In this document: piece by piece, positions 1 to 6,954 of the stretch
How the letters are laid out: every line of letters begins with the position of its first letter
How positions within the stretch are numbered: position 1 is the stretch's first letter
DNA from: Bacteroidota bacterium
Lineage (GTDB): Bacteria > Bacteroidota > Bacteroidia > Bacteroidales > Marinifilaceae
Length of the DNA stretch: 14,340 nt
Assembly (NCBI GenBank): GCA_023400335.1
Contig: JAEXFF010000151.1
Location: 1 to 14,340 of the forward strand
Reading direction: 5' to 3'
Notes under the pieces: generated by a model
Databases searched by the model: none
What the model was told of the DNA's origin: nothing
What the model saw: only the letters and a program-made list of their open reading frames with translations
Translations under genes and position numbers: made by a program

Positions 1-588
1 GTCCTCAATTTTGCCCGTTTTACCATGTCGAAGATGGGACTAATGTCGATGTGCGGTATGGAAGAAAAATTAAAAAAGTTTCTGCGAATTCAAACATTTG
101 ACGAATTAGCCACCCCCTTAGTCGTAACAGCCAGTGATATCACGAATTCTGTATCGGTACATTTTAACGCAGGAGAACTGATCCCTTGTGTAATGGCTTC
201 CTGTTCAATCCCGGTGATCTTTATTCCGGTCGAAATCAACGGCCTTATCTATGTGGACGGAGGACTATTCATGAACCTGCCGGTCCGGCCGATACGGGAC
301 ATTTGCGAAAAGGTCATTGCTGTAGAAATCAATTCTATCGATTCCCGGGAAAAGGTCAGTAATATGATACATATGGCCGAACGTTCTTTCCATCTGGGAC
401 TGGCCTCCAACAGCCGTGTTGATAAAAAATTATCCGATATTTTTATTTCTCCGGAAAATATGATCAAATACGGAATGTTCGATTTAAGTCATACCCGGGA
501 AATCTTTGAAGTAGGTTATAAAAAAGCCAAAGAAGTCCTGAAGGATTTTAATAAAGTGATCAGTAATCCGGTAGCAGTAGCCAATTAA
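1..588 (+). CDS. Patatin-like phospholipase, C-terminal part (5' end outside window)
   Basis: The reading frame is open from base 1, so the ATG at 25 is probably internal and the gene starts before the window. The visible part matches the second half of a bacterial patatin domain (lipid acyl hydrolase). It has a stretch around TASDITN, then an ASCSIPVIFIPVEINGLIY segment leading to DGG. The Asp of DGG (codon 256-258) is the expected second member of the Ser-Asp catalytic dyad. The oxyanion loop and GxSxG serine motif would lie upstream and are not visible. After DGG the chain continues NLPVRPI and a mixed alpha/beta C-terminus, as usual in the family. It ends 10 bp from the convergent DHH-family gene, with no clear terminator between them. 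Substrate and localisation cannot be read from this fragment. Confidence 0.88.
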   Translation, partial: VLNFARFTMSKMGLMSMCGMEEKLKKFLRIQTFDELATPLVVTASDITNSVSVHFNAGELIPCVMASCSIPVIFIPVEINGLIYVDGGLFMNLPVRPIRDICEKVIAVEINSIDSREKVSNMIHMAERSFHLGLASNSRVDKKLSDIFISPENMIKYGMFDLSHTREIFEVGYKKAKEVLKDFNKVISNPVAVAN

Positions 589-598
589 AAACGAACTC

Positions 599-1660
599 CT
601 ATTTTTCTCCGTAGAGGGATTTATCCCTGTGTTCGTCACAGCATCCGACAAAAGTCTGGAAAAACCAGGGAGTCGTTTCATTTATTTTTTGGATGACCTG
701 TTCAAGCGGAAGGTTCATTTGTCCTCCGGCAGCATTTAAATGCCCGCCTCCGTTAAAGAATGCTTTAGCCCATTCATTAACCGGGATGGCCCCTTTTGAG
801 CGGAAAGACAATTTTATTCTTTCTTTTCGCTGGGTAATCTGAATAGAAACACAGACATTTTCGACAGAAAGCGGAATATTTACTAAGCCCTCCAGATCCC
901 CTTCTTTATAATTATACTTTTCCAGTTCTTCCAGGGTTATCGGAATTAAAGCCAGGGGAAAATCCGGATTTACCGTCAGCTTATTCAATAAAGCATGTCC
1001 GATAAGCCGTAAACGCGTCAATTTATTCATCTGGTACAAATAATGATGTACCAATTCCTTGTCCAAGCCTGATTCCAATAAATCAGCAATGACCCGGTAG
1101 GTTTGCGGACGGGATGAATTATGGCTTAATCCGCCGGTATCGGTATTAATACCGGTATATAAAGCATTCGCAATGTCCGAATCTATCATTTTCCTGCCCC
1201 ATATTCCGGAAATAACCGTATACAACAGTTCGCAGGTCGAAGATACCTGTATGTCGGAAATGATATATTCCGCTTCCTCCGGATCCGGATGATGGTCAAT
1301 AATCACTCTGTCCCCTTGAAAAGCCGAAACAAAAGGTTCTAAATCTCCTTCCCTTTTAATGGTATTGTGGTCCAGCATAAAAAGCAAATCTGCTCCGGCA
1401 AGCAACCGTTTACATACATGGGGTTTATCCTGAAAAGAAACAGAAGAAGGAATATTCTTCAACCAACGCAGGTATTCCGGAAAATAATCGCAGGTCAGGA
1501 TATGAGCTGTAATCCCCGCTTTTGTCAAAGCTGTATAAAAAGCTGAACAAGCTCCCACCGCATCCCCGTCAGGAGATATGTGCGGAATAATGACAGCCTT
1601 CAGATTTTGACCCGACAACCGTTGTTTTAATCGTTCTACTTCCTTATAAATCTGCTCCAT
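599..1660 (-). CDS. DHH/DHHA1 family phosphoesterase, NrnA-like (oligoribonuclease / pAp phosphatase)
   Basis: A 353-residue protein with the full DHH-DHHA1 layout and the usual length for NrnA-type enzymes. Metal-binding motifs are visible: H27 and SPDGDAVG (D31, D33), a second Asp-His at DHN (97-98), the DHH triad at 122-124 (IIDHHPDP) and TDTGG near 163-167. The C-terminal DHHA1 substrate-binding motif is GGGHLNAAGG (304-313). Known family members degrade short RNA oligonucleotides (nanoRNA) or 3'-phosphoadenosine 5'-phosphate using Mn2+ in the cytoplasm; which activity dominates here is inference. The ATG at 1660 is chosen because it lies about 15 residues before the first beta-strand and about 40 nt downstream of a TATCTTTG promoter box. 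No strong Shine-Dalgarno is seen. It is convergent with the patatin gene. Confidence 0.9.
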   Translation of the reverse strand: MEQIYKEVERLKQRLSGQNLKAVIIPHISPDGDAVGACSAFYTALTKAGITAHILTCDYFPEYLRWLKNIPSSVSFQDKPHVCKRLLAGADLLFMLDHNTIKREGDLEPFVSAFQGDRVIIDHHPDPEEAEYIISDIQVSSTCELLYTVISGIWGRKMIDSDIANALYTGINTDTGGLSHNSSRPQTYRVIADLLESGLDKELVHHYLYQMNKLTRLRLIGHALLNKLTVNPDFPLALIPITLEELEKYNYKEGDLEGLVNIPLSVENVCVSIQITQRKERIKLSFRSKGAIPVNEWAKAFFNGGGHLNAAGGQMNLPLEQVIQKINETTPWFFQTFVGCCDEHRDKSLYGEK

Positions 1661-1704
1661 ATATTACCGGAATAACATTCTGTAACCAATATTCATCAAA
1701 TGTG

Positions 1705-1712
1705 CAAAGATA
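1705..1712 (-). promoter_or_regulatory. Bacteroidota -7 promoter box for the DHH-family gene
   Basis: On the minus strand this reads TATCTTTG, an exact match to the Bacteroidota TAnnTTTG consensus. Transcription would start near 1699, giving a leader of about 40 nt before the ATG at 1660. No clear TTTG -33 partner was found at the expected spacing. Confidence 0.5.
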
Positions 1713-1865
1713 GAATTATTTACCTGACTTCCGGTTTGGTGTATTTATTTTTCCTAACAATTTTTCATTCTTCTCTGTTTTCCAGTCAACGAATATTTGT
1801 CAGGTGGCTCATCAGGAAAGACAACCGCAACACTAAAAAATGTATTTCCCCTCTCCTTCCTTTTG

Positions 1866-2087
1866 CTATTCACCTCCCAGGGTCCCGATAAGATTAACAC
1901 TAGCTGCTTTCCAACTTTGATAGCTGACGGTCAAAATCGTTATCAAAACGGTGGCGGCTCCCGCTAACAGAAATACCCACCAATAGACAGGTGTGCGGTA
2001 AGCAAATTCAGATAACCATTCCCGCACAACATTCCGTTCCGGATAGCAGACTCTGTCTCTATATCCGGAATAAACCACGTTGAACAT
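1866..2087 (-). pseudogene. Remnant of an FtsX/MacB-type ABC transporter permease (C-terminal end only)
   Basis: This 73-codon frame ends in a recognisable permease C-terminus. WLSEFAYRTPVYWW is followed by a hydrophobic helix (VFLLAGAATVLITILTV) and then SYQSWKAASVN, matching the last transmembrane segment and tail of MacB/FtsX-like permeases, which usually end QSWRAAxxNPVExLRxE. Here the NPVE-like motif has become NLIGTLGGE. Only about the last 50 residues are alike; the first 20 or so (MFNVVYSGYRDRV) are not, and the rest of an expected protein of several hundred residues is absent. An intrinsic terminator lies immediately upstream of it in its own orientation. I read it as the surviving 3' end of a deleted gene rather than a functional small membrane protein. 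Confidence 0.6.
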
Positions 2088-2485
2088 TTACCGCTCTCCT
2101 TTCCCCACCGTCCCCGTTCCGTTACCGCTTTTTCCATACACTGGCACAGCTTTAAACTTTCCTACCTATTCGCCAGACTGAAATAAAAAAGCTCCTTCCC
2201 AGGAGCTTTTTCCACATTAATCTCTCTTCTTCATTCCGGTAAAATTCCCGTTTTGAACACTTTATTGAAATTTTTCTGGTAATAACAGCACTTAGGACGA
2301 ATTATATCCCCGCAGTTTTTTTCAAACCCGTTCCCGCTGTAAGCTCCTCTTCTTGCTTTTTATCCCCTTTCCCCAAATACAACCGGAAACCGCCTACAAT
2401 TCGTTTTATCCTCCCTCCTATACCTTCTTTCGGGGCCACAGGAAACTGCCACAAAAAAACGGCATTATCCTTCCGCTTCCTTCGC
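2088..2485. other. Intergenic region with no recognisable gene
   Basis: Apart from the terminator at 2186-2211, nothing convincing is seen here. A GTG-started open frame on the minus strand (to 2616) runs over part of this stretch but overlaps the better-supported gene at 2486-2851 and shows no recognisable motif. Confidence 0.5.
2186..2211. terminator. Bidirectional intrinsic terminator
   Basis: A perfect 11-bp inverted repeat (AAAAAGCTCCT / AGGAGCTTTTT) with a 4-nt TCCC loop. It has an A-run on the left and a T-run on the right, so it could work in both directions. For the minus strand it lies about 275 bp downstream of the gene ending at 2486, and upstream of the ABC permease remnant. Confidence 0.85.
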
Positions 2486-2851
2486 TCAGGCAACTCCCTT
2501 CTTTTTCCAGAGACAAACCAGTTCCATCCCCTCTCTCCATTTCTCCTGAAACGTAGCCAAAACCGGAGAATTCCAATAGGTCTTCCGGGGATCATCCAAC
2601 AAAGCAGTGACAGCACAATTCAAAAGATCTACTGCTCCCTGTTTCATTGCATATTCACAATTTCCGAAATTTCCCGATTGCTCCAATATAAAAACAGCAT
2701 AACGTCCCATTTCAATGGCTTTTAAATCCGGACGTCTTGTCTTCTCAATGGAATCCCGGTACATTTGACAAATTTCTTCTAAAGATTTCCCGAAAATTAC
2801 AACCCTTTCCTGAAAAGTAAAAGCAACCAAAGCATAATCTTTTTTTTTCAT
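2486..2851 (-). CDS. Hypothetical protein, 121 aa
   Basis: I do not recognise a family. The protein starts MKKKDYALVAFTFQERVVIF, has charged helical segments (KSLEEICQMYRDSIEKTRR), a central YAVFILEQSGNFGNCEY and ends WREGMELVCLWKKKGVA. It looks soluble, with no signal peptide, membrane segment or known motif. The start is uncertain. I chose the ATG at 2851 because a natural-looking N-terminus begins there. The frame extends upstream to a TTG at 3004 that is preceded by a strong purine-rich Shine-Dalgarno-like AGGAAGGAG and would give 172 residues. A well-formed promoter lies at 3071-3101, so both starts are inside the likely transcript. The gene precedes the terminator at 2186-2211. Confidence 0.55.
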   Translation of the reverse strand: MKKKDYALVAFTFQERVVIFGKSLEEICQMYRDSIEKTRRPDLKAIEMGRYAVFILEQSGNFGNCEYAMKQGAVDLLNCAVTALLDDPRKTYWNSPVLATFQEKWREGMELVCLWKKKGVA

Positions 2852-3070
2852 CTTTCTGATTTTTAATGTTAAACACTGATTTAAAAACAATATGTCAAAG
2901 GACACCTTCAGGCATAATTCCCCTTTTAGGGAATTTTCCCGGTTTTTAATCAGCTTCAAAAGTTTAACACCCTCAGAATAATCCGTTCCCCTCTGAAAGA
3001 ACAAAAATCTCCTTCCTATCCAAAGAATATAGAAACATGTGTATAAGATTTATAAAAAGGATTGATGCAG

Positions 3071-3101
3071 CAAAGATAGACATTTTTTAAATTACTTTCA
3101 A
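3071..3101 (-). promoter_or_regulatory. Bacteroidota-type promoter for the hypothetical gene
   Basis: The minus strand reads TATCTTTG at 3078-3071 (exact TAnnTTTG) with a TTG-containing -33 element (ATTG at 3102-3099) about 20 nt upstream. That is close to the phylum's usual spacing. Transcription would begin near 3064, giving a leader of about 60 nt to the TTG at 3004 or about 210 nt to the ATG at 2851. Confidence 0.6.
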
Positions 3102-3242
3102 TGATAAAAAAATTAATTTTAAGCCCTCTCTCTTTACATTTTCCCGATAGAGACAAATCCGGATCTTCATTTCCGGTAAAATATTAATTTACATAAAGGG
3201 TACTTTAGAACTATAAAAGGAATACAAACCCGGAATAAACGA

Positions 3243-3367
3243 AAAGATGTCAATATTGAAAAAACCAGCAAAAAAGAAAACCAGCCATTTATACATAAAT
3301 GACCGGTTTAAACAGATTAAGATATACTTTTCCGGTTGGTCGGGGACCCCGTTTATTCCCATTCGAT
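3243..3367 (-). repeat. Direct repeat / attachment site copy 1 (distal)
   Basis: A 125-bp copy of the sequence at 7280-7405, differing by three substitutions and one single-base indel. Read on the minus strand it still spells the last GuaA residues IEWE and a TAA stop, with a GAA instead of GAG glutamate codon, then the terminator hairpin. It carries no other guaA sequence, since similarity stops abruptly after the CGAT at 3364-3367. Confidence 0.92.
3269..3308 (-). terminator. Duplicated guaA terminator (distal copy)
   Basis: The same hairpin as at 7306-7345, carried within the direct repeat. It is a 13-bp stem with G-U pairs and a 4-nt loop on the minus strand, followed by a U-rich tract. 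It would stop leftward transcription leaving the island. Confidence 0.75.
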
Positions 3368-3417
3368 AATTGAGTATACCTCATCCTCAAATATTTAAAT
3401 GAACTTTTTTCACAAAG

Positions 3418-3434
3418 AGGTCAAAAAAAGGTCA
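3418..3434. repeat. AGGTCA direct repeat near the left island end
   Basis: AGGTCA occurs at 3418-3423 and 3429-3434, an 11-bp period (about one helical turn), some 50 bp inside the left repeat. This is the sort of position where integrase arm-type sites are found, but that role is inference. Confidence 0.3.
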
Positions 3435-3480
3435 TTTTTCATTTCCTTGACACTCCTAATTTTCGTCATCTTACGTGATT

Positions 3481-3488
3481 CAAAGGTA
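3481..3488 (-). promoter_or_regulatory. Possible outward promoter at the left island end
   Basis: The minus strand reads TACCTTTG, matching TAnnTTTG. A TTTG lies about 24 nt upstream, slightly further than usual. No gene follows before the terminator at 3269-3308, so this may be a chance match or a relic. Confidence 0.25.
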
Positions 3489-3557
3489 GTAAAACTAAAT
3501 CTATTTTTAAAACAAAGTTTTTTCACAGGCAAAATTAAGTCAATTAACCCAAATTAT

Positions 3558-4017
3558 TTAAATTATAAATTTCCCTGCTTTATAATCTTGTAGTGTTTTG
3601 TAAGCCATTTCCTTTATTAGTTGTTGTCCTTCAAAGAGCATATTAAAACTTACGTATGTTTTATACACAGTAATTTCTTCACTTTTCATAGTTCCAAATA
3701 ATATACAATCATTTATTGCCCCCATAACATTACTATTTCCAATGCATCCATCTTCGGAATAATTCATTACAACACAATTTATTGGAAAAAATGCTTGATA
3801 ACATCAAGATTAGAAATAGTTTCGTCTTTTAAAAGCGCGTTCTATACCTCAAAAATAAAAGTGCAGAATAAAGTACAGCCGTTTTAACTTCTAAATCGCC
3901 AATCATCATTGCATTCATTTCAACTTTATTATACAAACATATTACGATCTATATCAAATTTTTTTCGATATCTTTTTTGTCCTGTGCTTCAAAAAATATT
4001 AAGTATCTGATTTTCAT
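3558..4017 (-). pseudogene. Decayed gene of unknown family
   Basis: Protein-like sequence can be followed through three frames. One frame from an ATG at 4017 gives MKIRYLIFFEAQDKKDIEKN, a TAG at 3949-3951, then MNAMMIGDLEVKTAVLYSA. A second frame near 3780-3840 gives ALLKDETISNLDVIKHFFQ. The third frame, from about 3780, gives CVVMNYSEDGCIGNSNVMG and an ordinary-looking 69-codon tail ending LQDYKAGKFII with a stop at 3558. The switches imply at least two frameshifts plus nonsense changes. The 69-codon 3' segment has its own ATG at 3767 and could be mistaken for a small gene. I recognise no family. Between 4018 and 4191 nothing else is seen. Confidence 0.5.
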
Positions 4018-4191
4018 AGAAGTTATATATTCTAAAGAAGTAAAACGTAATGGAAAATTTTTAGTCTTTACTATTGCTCATCGATAATTAGGAATTTTAT
4101 AACAAATAAATCTATAAATACCAAACAATTTAAGGCACATTTCTTTTCTATTTTAGTTATCACGGCCTATTCAATTAGTAGAACAATATAT

Positions 4192-4920
4192 TTATATTTT
4201 AGGCATAGACTGATAGACCCTTCCATCAATAAGTTTTCCATTCGCCTTCTTATTACGCTTTATCCCATCACTCCCCCATGTACCCCATTGTTTAAAAAAG
4301 AAAACACTTTTTTGTTCCTCTGTTTGTTTTTTTATTTTTGTTACCCATTCTAACTTCATAGGCCGCGCTTTAGGACCACTTTCTCCTCCAACAATAACCC
4401 AATCAATATATTTTAAGTTTAATTCTTCTAAATCTTCCAAAAGTGGTTCACAGGATAAAAACTTAATTCGAGCTTTTAATTCCCTTAAATAGTCAATTCT
4501 TTTAATTGAAGAGCGAACATCAACAGTAACACCTAACCAAACATTATCTGGAATTGTATGTCGAGTAAAATAATCATTCATCCTTTCTGCCCTTTTTGTC
4601 AAAATCTGATATTTATGATGAGGAGTTTGTTGAATAATATTTATGACTTTCCCTATAAACTCTTCAGGAACATTTTCATGAAATAAATCGCTCATTGAAC
4701 AAACAAAAATAGTATGAGGCGTCTTCCATGCCAAAGGATCCTTCAAAGTATCTTCATGTAAAGTTAAACGAAAAGCATTTTTATATTTCTCCTGTCCCAT
4801 CGCCTTCAATCGCTTTGCCATAACCTCTGCATAACAATGCTCACATCCTATAGATATTTTAGTACAGCCTGTTATTGGGTTCCAAGTTTTATCTGTCCAT
4901 TCTATTTTTGTTGTTTTCAT
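4192..4920 (-). CDS. DUF5131 / phage Gp37-Gp68-like three-Cys-motif protein
   Basis: A full-length 242-residue member of the family called phage Gp37/Gp68 or DUF5131. The N-terminal signature TWNPITGCTKISIGCEHCYA contains the three cysteines C19, C26 and C29 (Cx6Cx2C), suggestive of an iron-sulphur or other metal site related to radical-SAM enzymes. Other family landmarks follow in order: VCSMSDLFHENVP (73-85), YQILTKR (104-110), NVWLGVTVD (126-134), FLSCEPLLEDL (154-164), WVIVGGESGPKARPM (174-188) and FFFKQWGTWG (207-216). Its ATG overlaps the stop of the upstream TcmP gene by 4 bp (ATGA), which indicates translational coupling and joint function. The biochemical reaction of the family is unknown to me. 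Base composition is lower in GC than the housekeeping genes. No terminator is obvious just downstream. Confidence 0.9.
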   Translation of the reverse strand: MKTTKIEWTDKTWNPITGCTKISIGCEHCYAEVMAKRLKAMGQEKYKNAFRLTLHEDTLKDPLAWKTPHTIFVCSMSDLFHENVPEEFIGKVINIIQQTPHHKYQILTKRAERMNDYFTRHTIPDNVWLGVTVDVRSSIKRIDYLRELKARIKFLSCEPLLEDLEELNLKYIDWVIVGGESGPKARPMKLEWVTKIKKQTEEQKSVFFFKQWGTWGSDGIKRNKKANGKLIDGRVYQSMPKI

Positions 4921-6047
4921 ATCACTACAATCTTATATTCTTTTACAGAATGTATATTCGTTGCTCTTTTATTCAATTTCCCTTCAATTTTAATGCTATT
5001 AGCCTTCAATAAATCATCAATGACCTCTATAAATAATTTAGGTTTACATCCCAAAGATAAGGCAAATTTTAACCCCTCTTTATTTGTTGATATAGATTTA
5101 TTCAAAATTTTTTCTCTTATTTCATTCTTTACGCTTTGTAATTTATTTGTATTAGTTGAATCATGAAATAACGTACCAACTTCAAAATCATTGTTTATAT
5201 TACAATTTGATTCTCCGGCAAGTGAGTCTTTATCCCAACATACTTTTAAAAATTTCTCCATGCCTAAAGAATGATTTGTACCAAATATCAAACCATAATA
5301 GTTTTTACCTTTTTGAATAGTAAAACTATGAAGATAATACTCTTTGTTCTCAGGAATTAAAGATTTAAAATAATTAGTAATAACTTTATGACACTCTTTA
5401 GGTTGAGTTTCATTAAAATTAATTTTTTCTTTTTGAAAATAAGCAGTAACAGCAGGTCGTGTTTTAAATCGTTTTATAAATGAAGAAGCAATAAAGAATA
5501 TAAAATCAGTCTTTGGAGAACTGACAAGCTTATGAAATACATCTTCATTGATTAATTTGAATCCATATTGGTCTAATAATATAAACTTGCCATATTCCTT
5601 ATTTGCCAAAATTGATGTAACAGATTTATTTTGAAATAATTTTTGAAAATCCATACTTTCAAAGTAACAACTTTTACTATACACACACTGTTTCTCCTGA
5701 CACTTTATCTGGCATTGCCTAAAATAATCTGTTACATTTTCTTCCAATAACTTTCGTTTGTATTCCAGCATTTCATTGAAAGCAAAAGTTAAACGCTTAT
5801 TGGCACTTTGTATATAATGACAATGTTGCATTTTTTCTCCTCTAGCTTCTTCTAGTAAAATTAAAGGGGAACCTAAAGTTCCTTCTATATCTTTACCGCT
5901 CCCTGCAAAAAAATCATATATGTAAATCTGGGAAATATGTGGATGATGTAAAAATACAGGAAACCACTCACGAAAACATTCTCGAAAAATTTCAAGTTTC
6001 AACTTAGTTTCTACAGTAAAAACCACCTTATTTATATCTATAGGCAT
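4917..6047 (-). CDS. tcmP: Three-Cys-motif partner protein, TcmP family
   Basis: A 376-residue protein matching the TcmP family, which is typically encoded next to a Gp37/Gp68-like three-Cys-motif protein, as here. Landmarks are VETKLKLEIFRECF (12-25), a Rossmann methyltransferase-like loop YDFFAGSGKD (44-53) followed by EGTLGSPLILLEEA, LLDQYGF (157-163, the FIDPYG position of relatives), and YYGLIFGTNHSLGMEKFLKVCW (250-271). A C-terminal region (about 300-376) may be a small winged-helix-like domain, but that is a guess. Residues 112-127 hold four cysteines (C112, C116, C121, C127) that may bind a metal. The ATG at 6047 is used because it precedes the conserved N-terminus closely. The gene is the first of a two-gene operon and ends in a 4-bp overlap with the DUF5131 gene. 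The activity is not established; the fold suggests a nucleotide- or SAM-binding enzyme. Confidence 0.85.
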   Translation of the reverse strand: MPIDINKVVFTVETKLKLEIFRECFREWFPVFLHHPHISQIYIYDFFAGSGKDIEGTLGSPLILLEEARGEKMQHCHYIQSANKRLTFAFNEMLEYKRKLLEENVTDYFRQCQIKCQEKQCVYSKSCYFESMDFQKLFQNKSVTSILANKEYGKFILLDQYGFKLINEDVFHKLVSSPKTDFIFFIASSFIKRFKTRPAVTAYFQKEKINFNETQPKECHKVITNYFKSLIPENKEYYLHSFTIQKGKNYYGLIFGTNHSLGMEKFLKVCWDKDSLAGESNCNINNDFEVGTLFHDSTNTNKLQSVKNEIREKILNKSISTNKEGLKFALSLGCKPKLFIEVIDDLLKANSIKIEGKLNKRATNIHSVKEYKIVVI

Positions 6048-6163
6048 AAGGATTTAAATCAATTAAATAGAAATATATAAATAATGTAAAAGTAACATTT
6101 TAATTATTATTTAGCAAAATTCATTCCAATAGAAACAAGTGAAAACAGATAATCACACAATTT

Positions 6164-6177
6164 TACGTAATTACGTA
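6164..6177. repeat. Perfect 14-bp palindrome TACGTAATTACGTA
   Basis: The sequence is identical to its reverse complement over 14 bases and lies about 120 bp upstream of the tcmP start. It could be an operator or a recombinase binding site, but no cognate protein is identifiable. Confidence 0.6.
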
Positions 6178-6182
6178 TAAAA

Positions 6183-6226
6183 AGTGGTACCGTTTCCGAT
6201 GCCACCGGGAGTATAACGACTCCACT
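6183..6226. repeat. Nested inverted repeats
   Basis: The outer arms are AGTGG (6183-6187) and CCACT (6222-6226). GTGG at 6184-6187 can also pair with CCAC at 6202-6205, extended by two pairs including one G-U. GGAGT (6208-6212) pairs with ACTCC (6219-6223). The arms overlap, so they would be alternative folds. There is no T-run to suggest a terminator. Confidence 0.4.
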
Positions 6227-6266
6227 ATAAAATATTCACTTCGTATATGAATGAATCTAAATAGTA

Positions 6267-6950
6267 TTAATTTAAGCAGTCACCCTTTAGTATCTGTTCT
6301 CTTGTAGGATTATATTTATATCTATCAGTAGTAAATAGAATATTATTGTCATTATTTAACACATTAGAAAATATACAAAAGTCATACGATAGTGGGCAAC
6401 CAACAATATAAATTCCAACGTTATATCCAAGATTATCATACCCAGCTATGTGCGCAATTTTTTCCAAAGAATGTAATTCTTCAAGACTTTCTAATTTTTC
6501 GCAATCATAAATATTTAGTCCTCCAGAACCAATCTGCTGTAATTTTTACAAGCCTTTAAATGAATTTATTAGGGAGGATTCACAATTTAAACGACCTATA
6601 TAAATCATTGATTTTAATCCTTCAAAACTTTCAAAGGTAGAAGAGATGGTTAAATAGTAATTAATTCTTTTCAAGTTCTCCAATCCTAGACAATTTTTAG
6701 GCTCATCTAGTTCAAAATACCCTCCAATTATTTACAAAGATCCAAAATCTTGATAAGATTTAAATTTTTCTAAACTACAACCATCTCCAATTTTTTTTAA
6801 AGACGATAATTCTTGAGCAGAATTAATCATTGTTCCTTCATAACGAAATTCTCCACCTATATACTCTAATTATTCTAAGCCAATAAAAGAGCTAACATGG
6901 CTTGTACAATAAGAAGATTTACTTATTTTCCCAAAACTTTCAAATCGCTA
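6267..6950 (-). pseudogene. Leucine-rich-repeat protein pseudogene (5'-truncated, three in-frame TAA)
   Basis: A single minus-strand frame from about 6947 to the stop at 6267-6269 reads as BspA-like leucine-rich repeats (LExLxxIGG type): LEYIGGEF, LSSLKKIGDG, GLENLKRI, FEGLKSMIYIGRLN, KLQQIGSGGLNIYD and SLEELHSLEKIAHIAGYDN. The frame is never shifted but is broken by TAA at 6870-6872, 6732-6734 and 6546-6548. Each sits where a glutamate, lysine or similar codon would fit the repeat and is one base change from GAA or AAA. There is no start. At 6948-6950 a TAG precedes the frame, and the integrase fragment abuts it within about 5 bp, so the 5' part was lost. The last 66 codons alone form a longer open frame. 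LRR proteins of this type are often cell-surface, but no export signal survives here. Confidence 0.75.
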
Positions 6951-6954
6951 AAAT

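Larger units (their letters stand above)
6048..6266. other. Non-coding segment upstream of the tcmP operon with palindromic sequence
   Basis: No gene is seen. It holds a perfect 14-bp palindrome (6164-6177) and a run of short nested inverted repeats (6183-6226). A weak -7-like GAATTTTG on the minus strand near 6115-6122 could serve the tcmP operon but has one mismatch to the consensus. Confidence 0.5.

Noticed and set aside
1700..1891. 63-codon plus-strand open frame
   Set aside because: It starts inside the DHH-gene promoter region, has no recognisable motif and overlaps the ABC permease remnant on the other strand.
2302..2616. 104-codon minus-strand open frame with GTG start
   Set aside because: It overlaps the hypothetical gene in another frame; its Arg/Lys/Gly-rich composition looks like an out-of-frame translation.
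3399..3593. 64-codon plus-strand open frame in the left island end
   Set aside because: AT-rich, no motif, and opposite to the orientation of the island genes.
6267..6950. TAA read as a sense codon in the LRR frame
   Set aside because: guaA, the transporter gene and the patatin gene all end in TAA in the same window, so host reassignment is not tenable; nonsense decay is simpler.
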